A stretch of 64,000 nt of DNA from Paraburkholderia sp. ZP32-5 (GCF_021390495.1 NZ_JAJEJP010000002.1:868001-932000); one strand, 5' to 3'. Counted from the first letter of the stretch, positions 1 through 11,698 are shown. Program-made: numbers and translations. Notes: generated from the sequence alone by a model not told the origin.

Positions 1-35
1 TCGAAGATACGCGCTTCGGCGTGTTCAGAATGTGA
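1..35 (+). CDS. liuB: 3' end of methylcrotonyl-CoA carboxylase beta subunit (partial)
   Basis: The first bases read, from position 3, as EDTRFGVFRM followed by TGA at 33-35. A C-terminus ending in FGVFRM is typical of the carboxyltransferase (beta) subunit of 3-methylcrotonyl-CoA carboxylase. Finding liuC and liuD directly downstream fits the usual liu order (B-C-D). Only ten codons are visible, so the call rests on this tail and the context. Confidence 0.75.
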   Translation, partial: EDTRFGVFRM

Positions 36-120
36 TCGGCTTGTTGCAACGACGTATGGCTCAACGATGTATGACGCGATCGCATATGACGCAACGATAC
101 GGCGCGAAGGAGTGACACGC

Positions 121-906
121 ATGCAATACGAAACGCTGAAAGTGGACTTTGCCGGGCAGATCGCGACGGTCACGCTGAATCGTCCGGACGTGCGCAACGC
201 CTTCAACGAAACGATGATCGCCGAGCTGACGTCGGCGTTTACGACGCTCGATACGCGCGACGACGTGCGCGCGGTCGTGCTGGCCGCGAACGGCAAGGCG
301 TTCTGCGCGGGCGCCGATCTGAACTGGATGAAGAAGATGGCCGGCTACTCGGACGACGAGAACCGCGCCGATGCGATGCTGCTCGCGAACATGCTGTCGT
401 CGGTGTATCGCTGCAACAAGCCGGTGATCGCGCGCGTGAACGGCGATGCGTACGCGGGCGGCATGGGCCTGATTGCCGCGTGCGATATCGTCGTGGCCGT
501 CGACAGCGCGCATTTTTGTTTGTCCGAAGCGCGGCTCGGCCTGATTCCCGCGACGATCGCGCCGTACGTGATTCGCGCGCTCGGCGAGCAGGCATCGCGC
601 CGCTATTTCATCAGCGCGGAAGCATTCGATTGCGCGACTGCGTTGCGTCTCGGTCTGGTCAGCGAAGCGGTCAGCGCGGAACAGTTCGATGCGACCGTCG
701 CGAAGCTCGCGCAAACGCTGTGCGCGAACGGCCCGCAGGCGGTGCGCGCGTGCAAGCGGCTCGTGCAGGACGTCGCGGGCCGTGAACTGAACGACGCGCT
801 GATCGAAGACACGGCCGCGCGCATCGCGCGTACGCGAGCCGGCGCGGAAGGCCGCGAAGGCGTCGCGTCGTTTCTCGAAAAGCGCACGCCAGGCTGGCGC
901 AACTGA
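121..906 (+). CDS. liuC: Methylglutaconyl-CoA hydratase (enoyl-CoA hydratase family)
   Basis: This 261-residue crotonase-fold protein should hydrate 3-methylglutaconyl-CoA to HMG-CoA in leucine/isovalerate breakdown. The oxyanion-hole segments are visible: CAGAD at residues 62-66 and AGGMG at 112-116. SEARLGL, with Glu136, matches the catalytic glutamate region. The ADLNWMKKM stretch is typical of LiuC rather than of general enoyl-CoA hydratases. An in-frame ATG exists at 67, but the ATG at 121 is preceded by GAAGGAG at good spacing and gives the family's usual N-terminus. It lies between liuB and liuD on the same strand, so it is very probably co-transcribed. Function is assigned by family and context. 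Confidence 0.92.
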   Translation: MQYETLKVDFAGQIATVTLNRPDVRNAFNETMIAELTSAFTTLDTRDDVRAVVLAANGKAFCAGADLNWMKKMAGYSDDENRADAMLLANMLSSVYRCNKPVIARVNGDAYAGGMGLIAACDIVVAVDSAHFCLSEARLGLIPATIAPYVIRALGEQASRRYFISAEAFDCATALRLGLVSEAVSAEQFDATVAKLAQTLCANGPQAVRACKRLVQDVAGRELNDALIEDTAARIARTRAGAEGREGVASFLEKRTPGWRN

Positions 907-984
907 TGCGGGTTTTTGCGTGTTTGCCTGAGCACCGTTCGTTAATAACAACCGCCCCGTAGCGCCTATTTCATCGAGATACTT

Positions 985-3030
<2,046 letters not shown>

Positions 3031-3231
3031 GTTGGGGAGTGGGGATGCGTCGGCTGATTGGTTGGGGGAGGGGTGGTTGAGGGTTTGCGGTTGGGGTGGG
3101 ATTTGAGGTTGGGTCTGGTGGGTGCCGTGTGTTGAAGGTGGTTGGACGCTGTCGGCGTCCTGGCTGGTGGTTGTGACGCTGGTGGATGACGAGGAGGTGA
3201 TCGGGTAGGCGGGCAAGTGAGGCGAATCAAA

Positions 3232-4023
3232 TCAGGCCAGACGCGCGTACCCCGCGGCGCGCGCTTCACTTTCCATCTGGCGGATACGCGCGTAGTCGGC
3301 GAGCGGCAGCGTCGAAAAACCTGTTAGACGCAGGCGCCGTGCGCGCTCGGGCCGGACCGTCAGCGTGTCGTTCAGTGCGTCGCGCAGCGCCGCGATCGTG
3401 GTCGGCGGCACGTTGGCTGCCGCGATCAACGGCAAACCCGGCGACGCGGCGGTCATGCCGATCGCGCGAACTCGCATCGCCAGTTCCGGCAACACATCGC
3501 GAACGAAAGCGAACGTCACGCAGTCGATTGCGGCGATGTCCGCGCGATCGTCGGCGACCGCGCGCAGCGAGCCGAGATGCGAGCCGGTGCGCAGCACGGT
3601 GCCGAAGAACATGCCGGCGCGAGCGAGCGGCGCGACCGCGTGACGAAACGCATTCATACCGCTGTTCGAATCGTCCTGGTTGTAGGCGGCGCGTGCGCCG
3701 CGGCAGGACGCGAGCGTGTCGAACTGTGCGTCGGCGCGCGTGATCAGCACGCTCGAATAATGCGCGCCGTCGCAGCCCGGCGCATCGAAGCAGGGCGTCG
3801 CGACCAGTTGGACCTGCTCGTGCAGGCCGCGCATCAGCGGATAGCCGCAGGTTTGCGAAATCAGCAGATTCGGACGCCGCCAGAAGCCGTGCAATTCCTC
3901 GTCCGGTTCGACGATGCGGCACGCGGGTTTCACCCGGCGTAGCACGTCGTCGAGCCACTCGCGCCACTCGAGGTCGAGCGCGGGTGTGACGTTGTACATA
4001 GGCAGGGCGGCGATCCAGGTCAT
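3232..4023 (-). CDS. PhnD-like periplasmic-binding-fold protein without ABC partners
   Basis: The 263-residue protein resembles the phosphate/phosphonate-type substrate-binding proteins (PhnD superfamily, PF12974). Supporting features are an early WIAALPMYNVTP segment, LLISQTCGYPL, YNQDDSNSGMNAFR, and a later DIAAIDCVTFAF segment typical of the two-lobed fold. No ABC permease or ATPase is adjacent. No hydrophobic signal peptide is visible at the N-terminus, so it may act in the cytoplasm or be exported differently. The ATG at 4023 has only a weak ribosome site. The ligand is unknown. Confidence 0.7.
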   Translation of the reverse strand: MTWIAALPMYNVTPALDLEWREWLDDVLRRVKPACRIVEPDEELHGFWRRPNLLISQTCGYPLMRGLHEQVQLVATPCFDAPGCDGAHYSSVLITRADAQFDTLASCRGARAAYNQDDSNSGMNAFRHAVAPLARAGMFFGTVLRTGSHLGSLRAVADDRADIAAIDCVTFAFVRDVLPELAMRVRAIGMTAASPGLPLIAAANVPPTTIAALRDALNDTLTVRPERARRLRLTGFSTLPLADYARIRQMESEARAAGYARLA

Positions 4024-4038
4024 TGCACGCGATTCGGA

Positions 4039-4317
4039 CTAATGTCTGACCATCTTGAATTCGTCGAGCCCGAGCCGTACCGATTCGGTCGGCACGAACC
4101 TCCATTTCTGCGCGGCGACCGACAGGATTTCGTCCTGCGCGTCCTCGAACGCAACCAGCAGGTCCTGCCTGCGGTTGCTCACCGCGCCGCAGAAAGCCAC
4201 CAGTGCCTCCGCGCTCACTTCGAAAATCTGCGCACGATCGTCGCAGCACACGCGGAACGCGACCGTCTCGCTTTCCGTCACACAGGGCCGAAACCCTTCA
4301 TCGACATAGACCGACAT
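4039..4317 (-). CDS. DUF1488-family small protein
   Basis: The 92-residue protein starts MSVYVDEGFR and ends DEFKMVRH. Size and composition fit the small uncharacterised DUF1488 proteins common in beta-proteobacteria. The start at 4317 is preceded on the minus strand by GAAGGAG at ideal spacing, which rules out the longer reading that begins near 4554. It lies 15 bp upstream of the PhnD-like gene on the same strand, so the two may be co-transcribed. The function is unknown. Confidence 0.7.
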   Translation of the reverse strand: MSVYVDEGFRPCVTESETVAFRVCCDDRAQIFEVSAEALVAFCGAVSNRRQDLLVAFEDAQDEILSVAAQKWRFVPTESVRLGLDEFKMVRH

Positions 4318-5135
4318 GGCGAACTCCTTCGGACGCCCGAAACGACAGAATGACAAACCGCGAATGCCGGGTATGTTAGAGAACCGGCATTTACGGCGAA
4401 ATGCCCGGTGCCGTGGTTCACACGGCAGGCCGGTCGCTGGCTGAACGTATGCCAGAAGCTGGCCGGGACAGCTCGTGTGGAGCCGGGGCCAGGACCACGG
4501 TGGAGAACCATGGCCGGAACAAAGCCGGTCGCGGCCAGCGCCGCGAGCAGGCAATGACTTGAATGGGCGCTCGACAGGCTTCCGGGTAGACCCTGAATGA
4601 CGGTTCGAGCGAGCGGCCTGACACTGTTCGGAAGGCGCTTAAATCGACTCCAGAAGTGATACACGAACTGCCCGCGCGACCTGTCCTAGGCCTGCCTGCA
4701 AAAGCGAACCGTGCCGCGGTTCTTTCCTGCGCGGTTCGCACCGGTCTCGGACGCTGTTTGGAATTTTCCCTTCAACTTTGCTGCTTACGCTCAGCTCGCC
4801 GTACTCCGCTGACCAGCCGCGCGTTAGCATCCACTTTACGATCTCCACGCGTTTCGTGCAGGCGATAGTTCGGGCCTACCGCGTGCATCGCGTGCGATGC
4901 ACGGGAAGGCTTGCGGCTTGCGCGGTGTGCGGAAGAGCTGAGCGAGTGTGTTTTGACACTGGCAAGTACTAAAAGTTGACCCTCCGATTTGCCTGACGAA
5001 CGGCTTGACCATTGCTGATCAAATCCTGTTGAGCTTCGATCAGCTTGCTTCGTCGTGAAGCCCCGCGCCGTGCCTGCCGAGCACGACATGGCGCGCCAAC
5101 TCAGCCACGACACGGAGCGCAAACACGTCGCGCGT
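4318..5135. other. 818-bp intergenic region with inverted repeats
   Basis: I see no convincing gene here. Short ORFs on both strands have no ribosome sites and no recognisable protein composition. Two inverted repeats stand out. GCGAACCG and CGGTTCGC, about 20 bp apart, lie near 4705-4740. A 10-bp stem, CGTGCATCGC, with a GT loop lies at 4882-4903. Their roles are unknown; terminators or small-RNA structure are possible. Confidence 0.5.
4882..4903. repeat. Near-perfect palindrome (10-bp arms)
   Basis: CGTGCATCGC, a 2-base GT centre, and GCGATGCACG form an uninterrupted inverted repeat in otherwise non-coding DNA. No T-run follows it, so it looks more like a protein-binding site or a structured-RNA element than a classical terminator. 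Confidence 0.5.
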
Positions 5136-6428
5136 TCATTCCATCGCTGCAACGTCGGGACTTCGTGGTGGCGCTACGGCACTGGCCTGCGTTCCCGCGA
5201 AATTGAGCCGCCGGATCAACAGCCCCAGCGTGGTTGCCTGAATCAGAAGGCTGAATACGACCACCAGATAAGTAACGCCGATCAACATTTCACGCCCATG
5301 AAATTCCGGCAACGACAGCGCGAGCGCGATCGAAATGCCGCCGCGTAGCCCGCCCCAGGTCAGCACGACCGTCGAATGTGGATTGAGCCGGCGGAAATTC
5401 TGCAGCGCGAGCAACGGGATCGCGACGCTGACGCCGCGCGCGATGAGCACGACCGGAATCGCCGCGAGTCCGAGCCACACGATATGGATGCGCAGCGATA
5501 GCGCGATGATTTCGAGCCCAATCAGGCCGAACAGCAGCAGGTTCAGCAGTTCGTCAAGCAGGTCCCAGAAGTTGAACAGATGCTCGCGAGTCTTCTCCGA
5601 CATCGACGTGAGCGCGCCATGATTGCCGATCACGAGCCCGATGATGACGACCGCGAGCGGCGCCGAAACATGCAGTGCTTCCGCGAGACTGTAGCCACCG
5701 GTGGCAAGCGCCAGCGTGATCAGAATTTCGACCGGATAGCTGTCGATGCCACGCAGCAGCAGCGATGCGCCGAAGCCGAGTACCACGCCGAGCACCAGCG
5801 CGCCCGCGACTTCGCGGAACAGTTCGAGCGCGACCGCGTTGACGGAGAACTCGTTCGCGCCGCTCGCGAGCCCGACCAGCGTGACGAACGCGACGACCGC
5901 GGTGCCGTCATTGAACAACGACTCGCCGGTGATCTTGGTTTCGAGGCTTTCAGGCGCCGCCGCGCGCTTGAGCACGCTCAGCACCGCGATCGGATCGGTC
6001 GGCGAAATCAGCGCGCCGAACGTCAGACACCACAGCAGACTGATCGGATGACCGAGCCATTGCGCGACGTAGAAAAAGCCGAAACCGACCACCGCGACCG
6101 AAATCAGCACGCCCACCGTGGCCAGCATCAGCACCGCGCGCCGCTGCGTGCGCATCTTCGACAGATCGACGTGCAACGCACCGGCAAACAACAGCAGACT
6201 GAGCAGCCCGTGAAACACGATGTCCGCGAAATCGACCTGCACGACGATCTTGCGCGCGGCGACCGCCATCGCGGGATAGTAAAAGCCGAGCGCCGAAATA
6301 GCGAGGCAGACGACGAGCCCCACCGCGGTGATGCCGAGCGTGTCGGGCAGCTTGATGAACCGGTAGTTGATGACGCCGAACAGCGCGACGATGGTGAACA
6401 GCACACCTGTGATCTGGAATACGCTCAT
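5136..6428 (-). CDS. Na+/H+ antiporter, CPA1 (NhaP-type) family
   Basis: The 430-residue polytopic membrane protein has about 12 hydrophobic segments. The CPA1 signatures are visible: LLLFAGALHVDL, FGALISPTDPIAVL, and TGESLFNDGTAVVAF, whose Asn-Asp pair is part of the cation-binding site. It should exchange Na+ or K+ for protons at the inner membrane, for pH or salt homeostasis. The gene stands alone between two long non-coding gaps. The ribosome site before the ATG at 6428 is weak. The cation preference cannot be read from the sequence. Confidence 0.9.
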   Translation of the reverse strand: MSVFQITGVLFTIVALFGVINYRFIKLPDTLGITAVGLVVCLAISALGFYYPAMAVAARKIVVQVDFADIVFHGLLSLLLFAGALHVDLSKMRTQRRAVLMLATVGVLISVAVVGFGFFYVAQWLGHPISLLWCLTFGALISPTDPIAVLSVLKRAAAPESLETKITGESLFNDGTAVVAFVTLVGLASGANEFSVNAVALELFREVAGALVLGVVLGFGASLLLRGIDSYPVEILITLALATGGYSLAEALHVSAPLAVVIIGLVIGNHGALTSMSEKTREHLFNFWDLLDELLNLLLFGLIGLEIIALSLRIHIVWLGLAAIPVVLIARGVSVAIPLLALQNFRRLNPHSTVVLTWGGLRGGISIALALSLPEFHGREMLIGVTYLVVVFSLLIQATTLGLLIRRLNFAGTQASAVAPPRSPDVAAME

Positions 6429-7207
6429 CGTAATTTAATTCGAGACGGCATCTGGAACGACACAGCTACTTCGGTTGATAAAAGATCGAGATATCCGCGT
6501 GGACGGGTAAAAGCCGTTCAACACGATGATTGCTTGATTCAACCTGGTAGACCGCGTCGGCCGGACACTGCGTCTTTTTAATCGGACCGCAGCAACGCCG
6601 CTCGCGGCGCACGCTACGAACGGATGGTGGCAAGCCGCGCTGGATGCGGTACTCACCGTCGGATCGCCACGAAATGAAATGACTATACTCGGACCGGGCT
6701 TGAGCGAGCCGAGTTCCGGTTTGACGGTTTATATCCGGCTATCTTCTATTTCAAGAAATTTTATTTCGAGACAATTCGACTGCCGACGGACAGCGCAATT
6801 GACCAGTCTTTGCTTCGACTAGATTTGAGATTTGCTGCGGGTAGCGGTTTGAGATCCGACGACGGCAACACACGGAAAGTCATGGCCACCACGCGCGCCT
6901 ACGTGTGACGGTTCCTCTATGCCACCTCGGTGCGGTGCTTTTCGTCCGCTCGCTGCGCTTGACGGGCTATTGTCGACCGCTTGCAACGAATTGTGTGTAA
7001 AACAACAGCTTTGACCTTTCTTTACACCGAATCCTTCGCTAAATCGTTATAGTGCGTTCGATATCTCTAAAATGGCCACGAAGTAGAACGGAGAAGTGCG
7101 CACCCGGTTCGATATGCAATCACGACAAACGAACACAATTGCGCGACTTGAGGTGTTGATCACTCGGGTCAAGCGAACCGTGGATGAAGAAGAAAGCGGG
7201 GTCGATA
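6429..7207. other. About 780-bp intergenic region, moderately AT-rich
   Basis: No supported gene was found between the antiporter and the small membrane protein. The section from about 6720 to 7080 is AT-richer than its surroundings and probably holds the promoters of the two diverging genes. I could not identify a specific operator. Confidence 0.5.
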
Positions 7208-7651
7208 ATGATTATTCGAAAATCTATTTTGTTTATCGGTAGTTTCGCGATTGCCGCCGCGGCAATATCGGCTTACGTCAACCTGACGGCGAATGGGCAG
7301 GCCGACGCGGTCGCGCAACCTCACTGGATGATCGCGCTGCATATCGGCTCGGCATTTGTGGGTGCGCTTTTGCTGGCGAATTTTATTGCCGGCAGTCCCG
7401 CGGCGTTGCAGGGGCCCACGGAAAAATCGAGTTACGGAGTCGGCATGGTGCCTCGTGTCGGCGCGGTGAAATTCTTTATCCCAGGCAAAAACAGTTTCTT
7501 TTCCAGCCGGCGCAGTATTCAGCTGATTGGCGTGCTGCTCTGTCTGATGCTGCAGTTCATCTCCGTTGCCGGCACGGCGGACGACGGCAATCCCGATCAT
7601 CGCCAACCGCCTGCCCGGATGAATGCGACAGCCGGCACATTGGCAACCTGA
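7208..7651 (+). CDS. Small inner-membrane protein of unknown function
   Basis: The 147-residue protein starts MIIRKSILFIG. It has an N-terminal hydrophobic segment, a second around HIGSAFVGALLLANFIAG and a third around SIQLIGVLLCLMLQF, so it is probably an integral membrane protein. An ATG at 7184 would add eight charged residues (MKKKAGSI). I prefer 7208 because AGCGGGG lies just upstream. I recognise no family. Two hairpins follow the gene. Confidence 0.6.
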   Translation: MIIRKSILFIGSFAIAAAAISAYVNLTANGQADAVAQPHWMIALHIGSAFVGALLLANFIAGSPAALQGPTEKSSYGVGMVPRVGAVKFFIPGKNSFFSSRRSIQLIGVLLCLMLQFISVAGTADDGNPDHRQPPARMNATAGTLAT

Positions 7652-7674
7652 ATGACTTTCGGATGCTAAAAAAT

Positions 7675-7733
7675 AAGCCTCGAAAGCAAACAGGCAATCG
7701 AGGCTTCTGAAGGACAGGTTCCAACGCCTGTCC
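7675..7733 (+). terminator. Two adjacent hairpins after the small membrane protein gene
   Basis: AAGCCTCGA at 7675-7683 pairs with TCGAGGCTT at 7698-7706. Immediately after, GGACAGG at 7712-7718 pairs with CCTGTCC at 7727-7733. The pair lies 24 bp past the stop codon and probably ends that transcript, although the T-tract is poor. Confidence 0.55.
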
Positions 7734-7880
7734 GGGAGAGTCGATCGGACCCGTGATCGACGGCTTCTACTATATCGAGATTCAAGCGCGTGAATGTGAA
7801 CAAATGTAGCGTTGATATGCGTTGCTGTACCGGTACCTTTAGGCATATGGGGGTAACCGAATGATTCCTGGAGAGTACTG

Positions 7881-8438
7881 ATGCAAACCAGTTTTGGCTC
7901 CCGGCGAGTACGAAAAGGAGTGGCTTCGCTGCTCCTCGTACTTCTCAGCGTATCCGCGCAAGCCGCCGTACAAACTAATGCGGCTACAGAGGCTTTGATC
8001 GATAGAGTCGTTTCGTTGACCGAGCGCGGAGACCCTGCCACGATGGAAAAGACAACGGCAGGCTATCTGATCGATGCTGTGAAAAAATTCAATGCCGGGG
8101 CTTCGGACGACACGTGGAAATCTGTTCGCAGTGACGTCAATGAGATTATTGCAAACAAAATCAGACCGGGATACGGAGAGCAAGCGCTTCTAACAAGATA
8201 CTTCGTAGAAGACGCAAAGTTCTCCGATGATGAACTGAGGCATCTAATAACGATGCTGCAAGATCCCGTCATGCAAAGGTGGACCGTGGCGATGCGAGAC
8301 AGCAACACGGCCAACTATATGGCGACGCTATCGCAGCAGGTAAATAATCAGATGTGGTTTGTCGTTTCTATCGTTTTGCGACGACACGGGCTACAAACAA
8401 CGGACACGTCGTCTACGACGGCGAAACAGAGCCATTGA
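7881..8438 (+). CDS. Secreted protein, DUF2059-like
   Basis: The 185-residue protein has a signal peptide ending near VSAQA-AV (about residue 28). A C-terminal helical section, FSDDELRHLITMLQDPVMQR, resembles the FSxxELxxLixFYxSP pattern of DUF2059 proteins. CTGGAGAG precedes the ATG. It is probably periplasmic and its function is unknown. It converges on tssE, whose stop codon is 41 bp away, and I see no reason to count it as part of the secretion system. Confidence 0.6.
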   Translation: MQTSFGSRRVRKGVASLLLVLLSVSAQAAVQTNAATEALIDRVVSLTERGDPATMEKTTAGYLIDAVKKFNAGASDDTWKSVRSDVNEIIANKIRPGYGEQALLTRYFVEDAKFSDDELRHLITMLQDPVMQRWTVAMRDSNTANYMATLSQQVNNQMWFVVSIVLRRHGLQTTDTSSTTAKQSH

Positions 8439-8478
8439 ACGCGCGGGTTTGCGCAGGTCAATACGTGTATGGCGCGCC

Positions 8479-8904
8479 TTACACCCGCTCCTGTATCCGT
8501 CGCCTCACATACAACCGCCCCGGCGGCTCGAAGTAAGTTCCGAACCGCACAAGCCCGGCTTTCTTTAGATGGCACGTCATTTCGAAACTGACGAGCACAC
8601 CGGGGTCCCCATCCTCGAGAATGTCGATATCGATTGCGCGAATACGTGGCTCATATTTCAGCAGCGTCGCCTCCATCTGCTGCCGGAGCGCGTGCGCCGA
8701 CGACGGCAGCGCCTTGTAGATATTCGTCATATCCGGTAGCCCGTAGTCGGGCAGATGCTTGAGCGCGCCCGCGCGCGTGTTCAGGATGCGCTGTACGTTC
8801 TGCTGCACGCTCAGGCATTCGAGTGTGCGATCGTCGTATGCGTCGAGCGACTCGCCGCCGATCTGGCCGAGCAGCATGTCATAGAGAGAGGGTCCGGCGG
8901 GCAT
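8479..8904 (-). CDS. tssE: T6SS baseplate protein TssE (gp25-like)
   Basis: The 141-residue protein belongs to the gp25/lysozyme-like T6SS baseplate family. Typical features are the N-terminal SLYDMLLG segment, SVQQNVQRILNTRAG, the LPDYGLPD motif and an ERV-ending C-terminus. It forms part of the wedge from which the VipA/B sheath is built. It is the last gene of the leftward arm, 13 bp after clpV, and is almost certainly co-transcribed with it. Confidence 0.93.
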   Translation of the reverse strand: MPAGPSLYDMLLGQIGGESLDAYDDRTLECLSVQQNVQRILNTRAGALKHLPDYGLPDMTNIYKALPSSAHALRQQMEATLLKYEPRIRAIDIDILEDGDPGVLVSFEMTCHLKKAGLVRFGTYFEPPGRLYVRRRIQERV

Positions 8905-8917
8905 GATGCGGCTCCTG

Positions 8918-11698
8918 TCAAGCGATCACCGGTGTTGTCGTCGTATGCTCCACCGCGGCCTCTTCACGGTCCACAAAGTCGATCGTCAAATTGCCTTCCG
9001 GCGAACTGGTCAGTTGAATTTTTGCGGACGGGGTACCGCTTGCCATGCGCGCGAGCAATTCACGCGATATCGTGGGCAGGATGCGCTGATTAAGAAAAGC
9101 ATCGACGTTGCGCGCACCCGATTCGCGCGCCAGACACAACTGTGCGATCGCGTCGATCAGCGATTCATCGCAGCTCAGTTCGACATCGTGCACGCGGCGC
9201 AAGCGCTCCGTGATCTTCGCGAGCTTCAGACGCACGATCGACGCAAGCGCGATTGCATCGAGTGGCCGATACACGAGCGTCTGGAAGCGCGCGAGCAGCG
9301 CCGGCTGAAAATGCGCGACGAGCTGCGGATGAATCGCGTCGAGCAGTTCGCTCTGCGAGACCACCGGGTTCTCCGTGGTCGCTTCGTCGATCTGCGCGCT
9401 GCCGAGATTCGACGTCATCAAGATCACGCAATGGCGGAAGTCGATCTCGCGCCCTTCGCCGTCGCGCATCATGCCGCGATCGAACACCTGATAGAACATG
9501 TCGAGCACGTCGCGATGTGCTTTTTCGACTTCATCGAGCAGTACCACGCTATACGGCCGTTGCCGTACCGCTTCGGTCAGGACGCCACCGCGACCGTAAC
9601 CGACGTAGCCGGGCGGCGAGCCTTTAAGTTGCGAGACCGTGTGCGACTCCTGATATTCCGACATGTTGATCGTCGTGAGCGCGGCTTCGCCGCCGAACAG
9701 CAGGTCGGCGAGCGCCAGCGCCGTCTCGGTCTTGCCGACACCGGACGGTCCAGCAAGCAGAAACACGCCGAGTGGCGCATGTTCATTCGACAGCCCGGCC
9801 TTGCCGGTGCGCAGGCTTTCCGACAACGCCGCGAGCGCATCGTCTTGCGCGACGACGCGTGCCGCGAGCTGTGCTTCCAGCGTGAGCAGGCTTTGCAGTT
9901 CGTCTTCGACAAGACTGCCGACCGGCACACCGGTCCATTCGGCGACGACGCGCGCGATGGCCTGTGCGTCGACGTCCGCGAAGATCAGCGGCGCCTTGCC
10001 TTGAGCGCGCGCGAGTGCATGACGGGCCTGAGTGAACGCCACGGCATCGCGTGTGGCGGGATCGCCGTCGCGCTGCAGATGCAGTGTCTGGACGAGTTCG
10101 CGTTCCCTGTCGTAACGCGCTTGCAGGTCGGCGAGGTCGGCGTGGGCCGTGGCGAGCGCGGCGTCGAGCGTGTTGTGACGTGCTTCGAGCGCGTCGATGC
10201 CGGCGCGGCTGTCATCGTCGAGGGTCGCATGTTCGAGTTCCAGCGCCGCGACCACCGCGCGCGCGCGTTGCAGTTCCGCGGGCGGCGCCTCCAGACCCAT
10301 GCGTACGCGCGCGGCGGCAGTGTCGATCAGATCGACGGCCTTGTCCGGCAGTTGCCGCGCGGGGATGTAGCGGCGCGACAGTTTGACGGCAGCGATCAGT
10401 GCTTCGTCGCGGATATGCACGTTGTGGTACGTCGCATAGCGGCTCTTCAGGCCGCGTAGCATCAGGCAGGCCGCGTCGTCGTCCGGCTCATCCACTTTGA
10501 TCATCTGGAAGCGGCGTTCGAGCGCGGCGTCGCGCTCGAAGAACTCCTTGTATTCGGACCAGGTGGTTGCAGCGATTGTGCGCAACTCGCCGCGCGCGAG
10601 CGCCGGCTTCAGCAGATTCGCGGCATCGGCGCCGCCGGCCGCGTTGCCCGCGCCGATCAGCGTATGTGCTTCGTCGATAAAGAGCAGGATCGGCTCGGCC
10701 GATGCCTGTACTTCATCGATCACGTTCTTCAGCCGCTGTTCGAATTCGCCCTTGACGCCGGCGCCCGCCTGCAACAGTCCGAGATCGAGCGTGAGGATGC
10801 GTACGTCGCGAATCACGTTCGGCACGCTGCCTTCGGCGACGCGCAGCGCGAGACCTTCGACGAGCGCCGTCTTGCCGACGCCCGGCTCGCCGACGAGGAT
10901 CGGATTGTTCTTGCGGCGTCGCGCGAGCACGTCGACCATCTGCTGGATTTCGCGATCGCGGCCGAACACCGGATCGATGCCGCCGCGCCTGGCCTTGTCG
11001 GTCAGATCGATGGCGAAGCGGGCGAGGGCGTCGGCGCTGGCAAATGATGTCTGTTTTGCTCGCGTCTCGCCCGTTGTAGTTGACGTGTTTTCCGCGCGTT
11101 GGGGTGTTCGCACGTTACCTGCATGCACTGCGGTGATCGGACCGTCCGCCGACGTGGGTGTTGCAGGCTCGGAATCGTCCACCGCGGGCTCTTCCGGTTC
11201 GCTTTCACACGATCGATGCGCGATACGCGGCAGCACCCGCTGGACCTGCGCGCTGCTGACCGACAACAGCGGCCATGCGTTCTGTGCGCGCAGCAGATGC
11301 GGCGCATCGGCGAGCGCCTGCAACAGATTAGCTGAGCGGATCTGCGCGTCGTCAGTCTGCGACGATGCATGCACCCATGCATCCTTGAGCAACGCGGCGA
11401 GTTGCGGCGCGAGCGCCGGCTTGCCGCGCAGGTTACGCGGCAGATGATCGATCGCGGCGAGCAGCGCATCCCAAACCGCTTCGATATCGATCGTGTAATG
11501 CCGCAGGATCGCCGGGATGTCGCCGTCGGCGGCTTCGATCAGCTTCAGCAGCCAGTGCTCGACGGTGATCTCGTCGGCGAGCCGCGTCTGGCAAAGACTC
11601 GCCGCCGCTTCCAGTGCTTTCGCGCAGTGCGGATTGAGTCGGCGCAGCAGATGAGTGGTGTCCCAAAGGGCGTTTCTTCGGTCGTCGCGCAAGGTCAT
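8918..11698 (-). CDS. tssH/clpV: T6SS sheath-recycling AAA+ ATPase ClpV
   Basis: The 926-residue class-I Clp ATPase has an N-domain (about residues 1-160) and two AAA+ modules. Walker A motifs are GEPGVGKT at 270-277 and GPSGVGKT at 650-657. Walker B motifs are LLFIDEAH and VVLLDEVEKAH. ClpV disassembles the contracted TssB/TssC sheath. A low-complexity Thr/Glu-rich linker between about residues 165 and 215 separates the N-domain from AAA1. The gene lies downstream of hcp with a strong hairpin between them, so its transcription may be partly separated from hcp. Confidence 0.96.
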   Translation of the reverse strand: MTLRDDRRNALWDTTHLLRRLNPHCAKALEAAASLCQTRLADEITVEHWLLKLIEAADGDIPAILRHYTIDIEAVWDALLAAIDHLPRNLRGKPALAPQLAALLKDAWVHASSQTDDAQIRSANLLQALADAPHLLRAQNAWPLLSVSSAQVQRVLPRIAHRSCESEPEEPAVDDSEPATPTSADGPITAVHAGNVRTPQRAENTSTTTGETRAKQTSFASADALARFAIDLTDKARRGGIDPVFGRDREIQQMVDVLARRRKNNPILVGEPGVGKTALVEGLALRVAEGSVPNVIRDVRILTLDLGLLQAGAGVKGEFEQRLKNVIDEVQASAEPILLFIDEAHTLIGAGNAAGGADAANLLKPALARGELRTIAATTWSEYKEFFERDAALERRFQMIKVDEPDDDAACLMLRGLKSRYATYHNVHIRDEALIAAVKLSRRYIPARQLPDKAVDLIDTAAARVRMGLEAPPAELQRARAVVAALELEHATLDDDSRAGIDALEARHNTLDAALATAHADLADLQARYDRERELVQTLHLQRDGDPATRDAVAFTQARHALARAQGKAPLIFADVDAQAIARVVAEWTGVPVGSLVEDELQSLLTLEAQLAARVVAQDDALAALSESLRTGKAGLSNEHAPLGVFLLAGPSGVGKTETALALADLLFGGEAALTTINMSEYQESHTVSQLKGSPPGYVGYGRGGVLTEAVRQRPYSVVLLDEVEKAHRDVLDMFYQVFDRGMMRDGEGREIDFRHCVILMTSNLGSAQIDEATTENPVVSQSELLDAIHPQLVAHFQPALLARFQTLVYRPLDAIALASIVRLKLAKITERLRRVHDVELSCDESLIDAIAQLCLARESGARNVDAFLNQRILPTISRELLARMASGTPSAKIQLTSSPEGNLTIDFVDREEAAVEHTTTTPVIA

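Noticed and set aside
4656..4972. Possible small genes in the 4.3-5.1 kb gap
   Set aside because: No Shine-Dalgarno, basic low-complexity products, and overlapping frames on both strands with no preference.
8903..10459. 518-codon open frame antisense to clpV
   Set aside because: It is arginine/glutamine-rich, has no ribosome site and lies inside a conserved ATPase gene.
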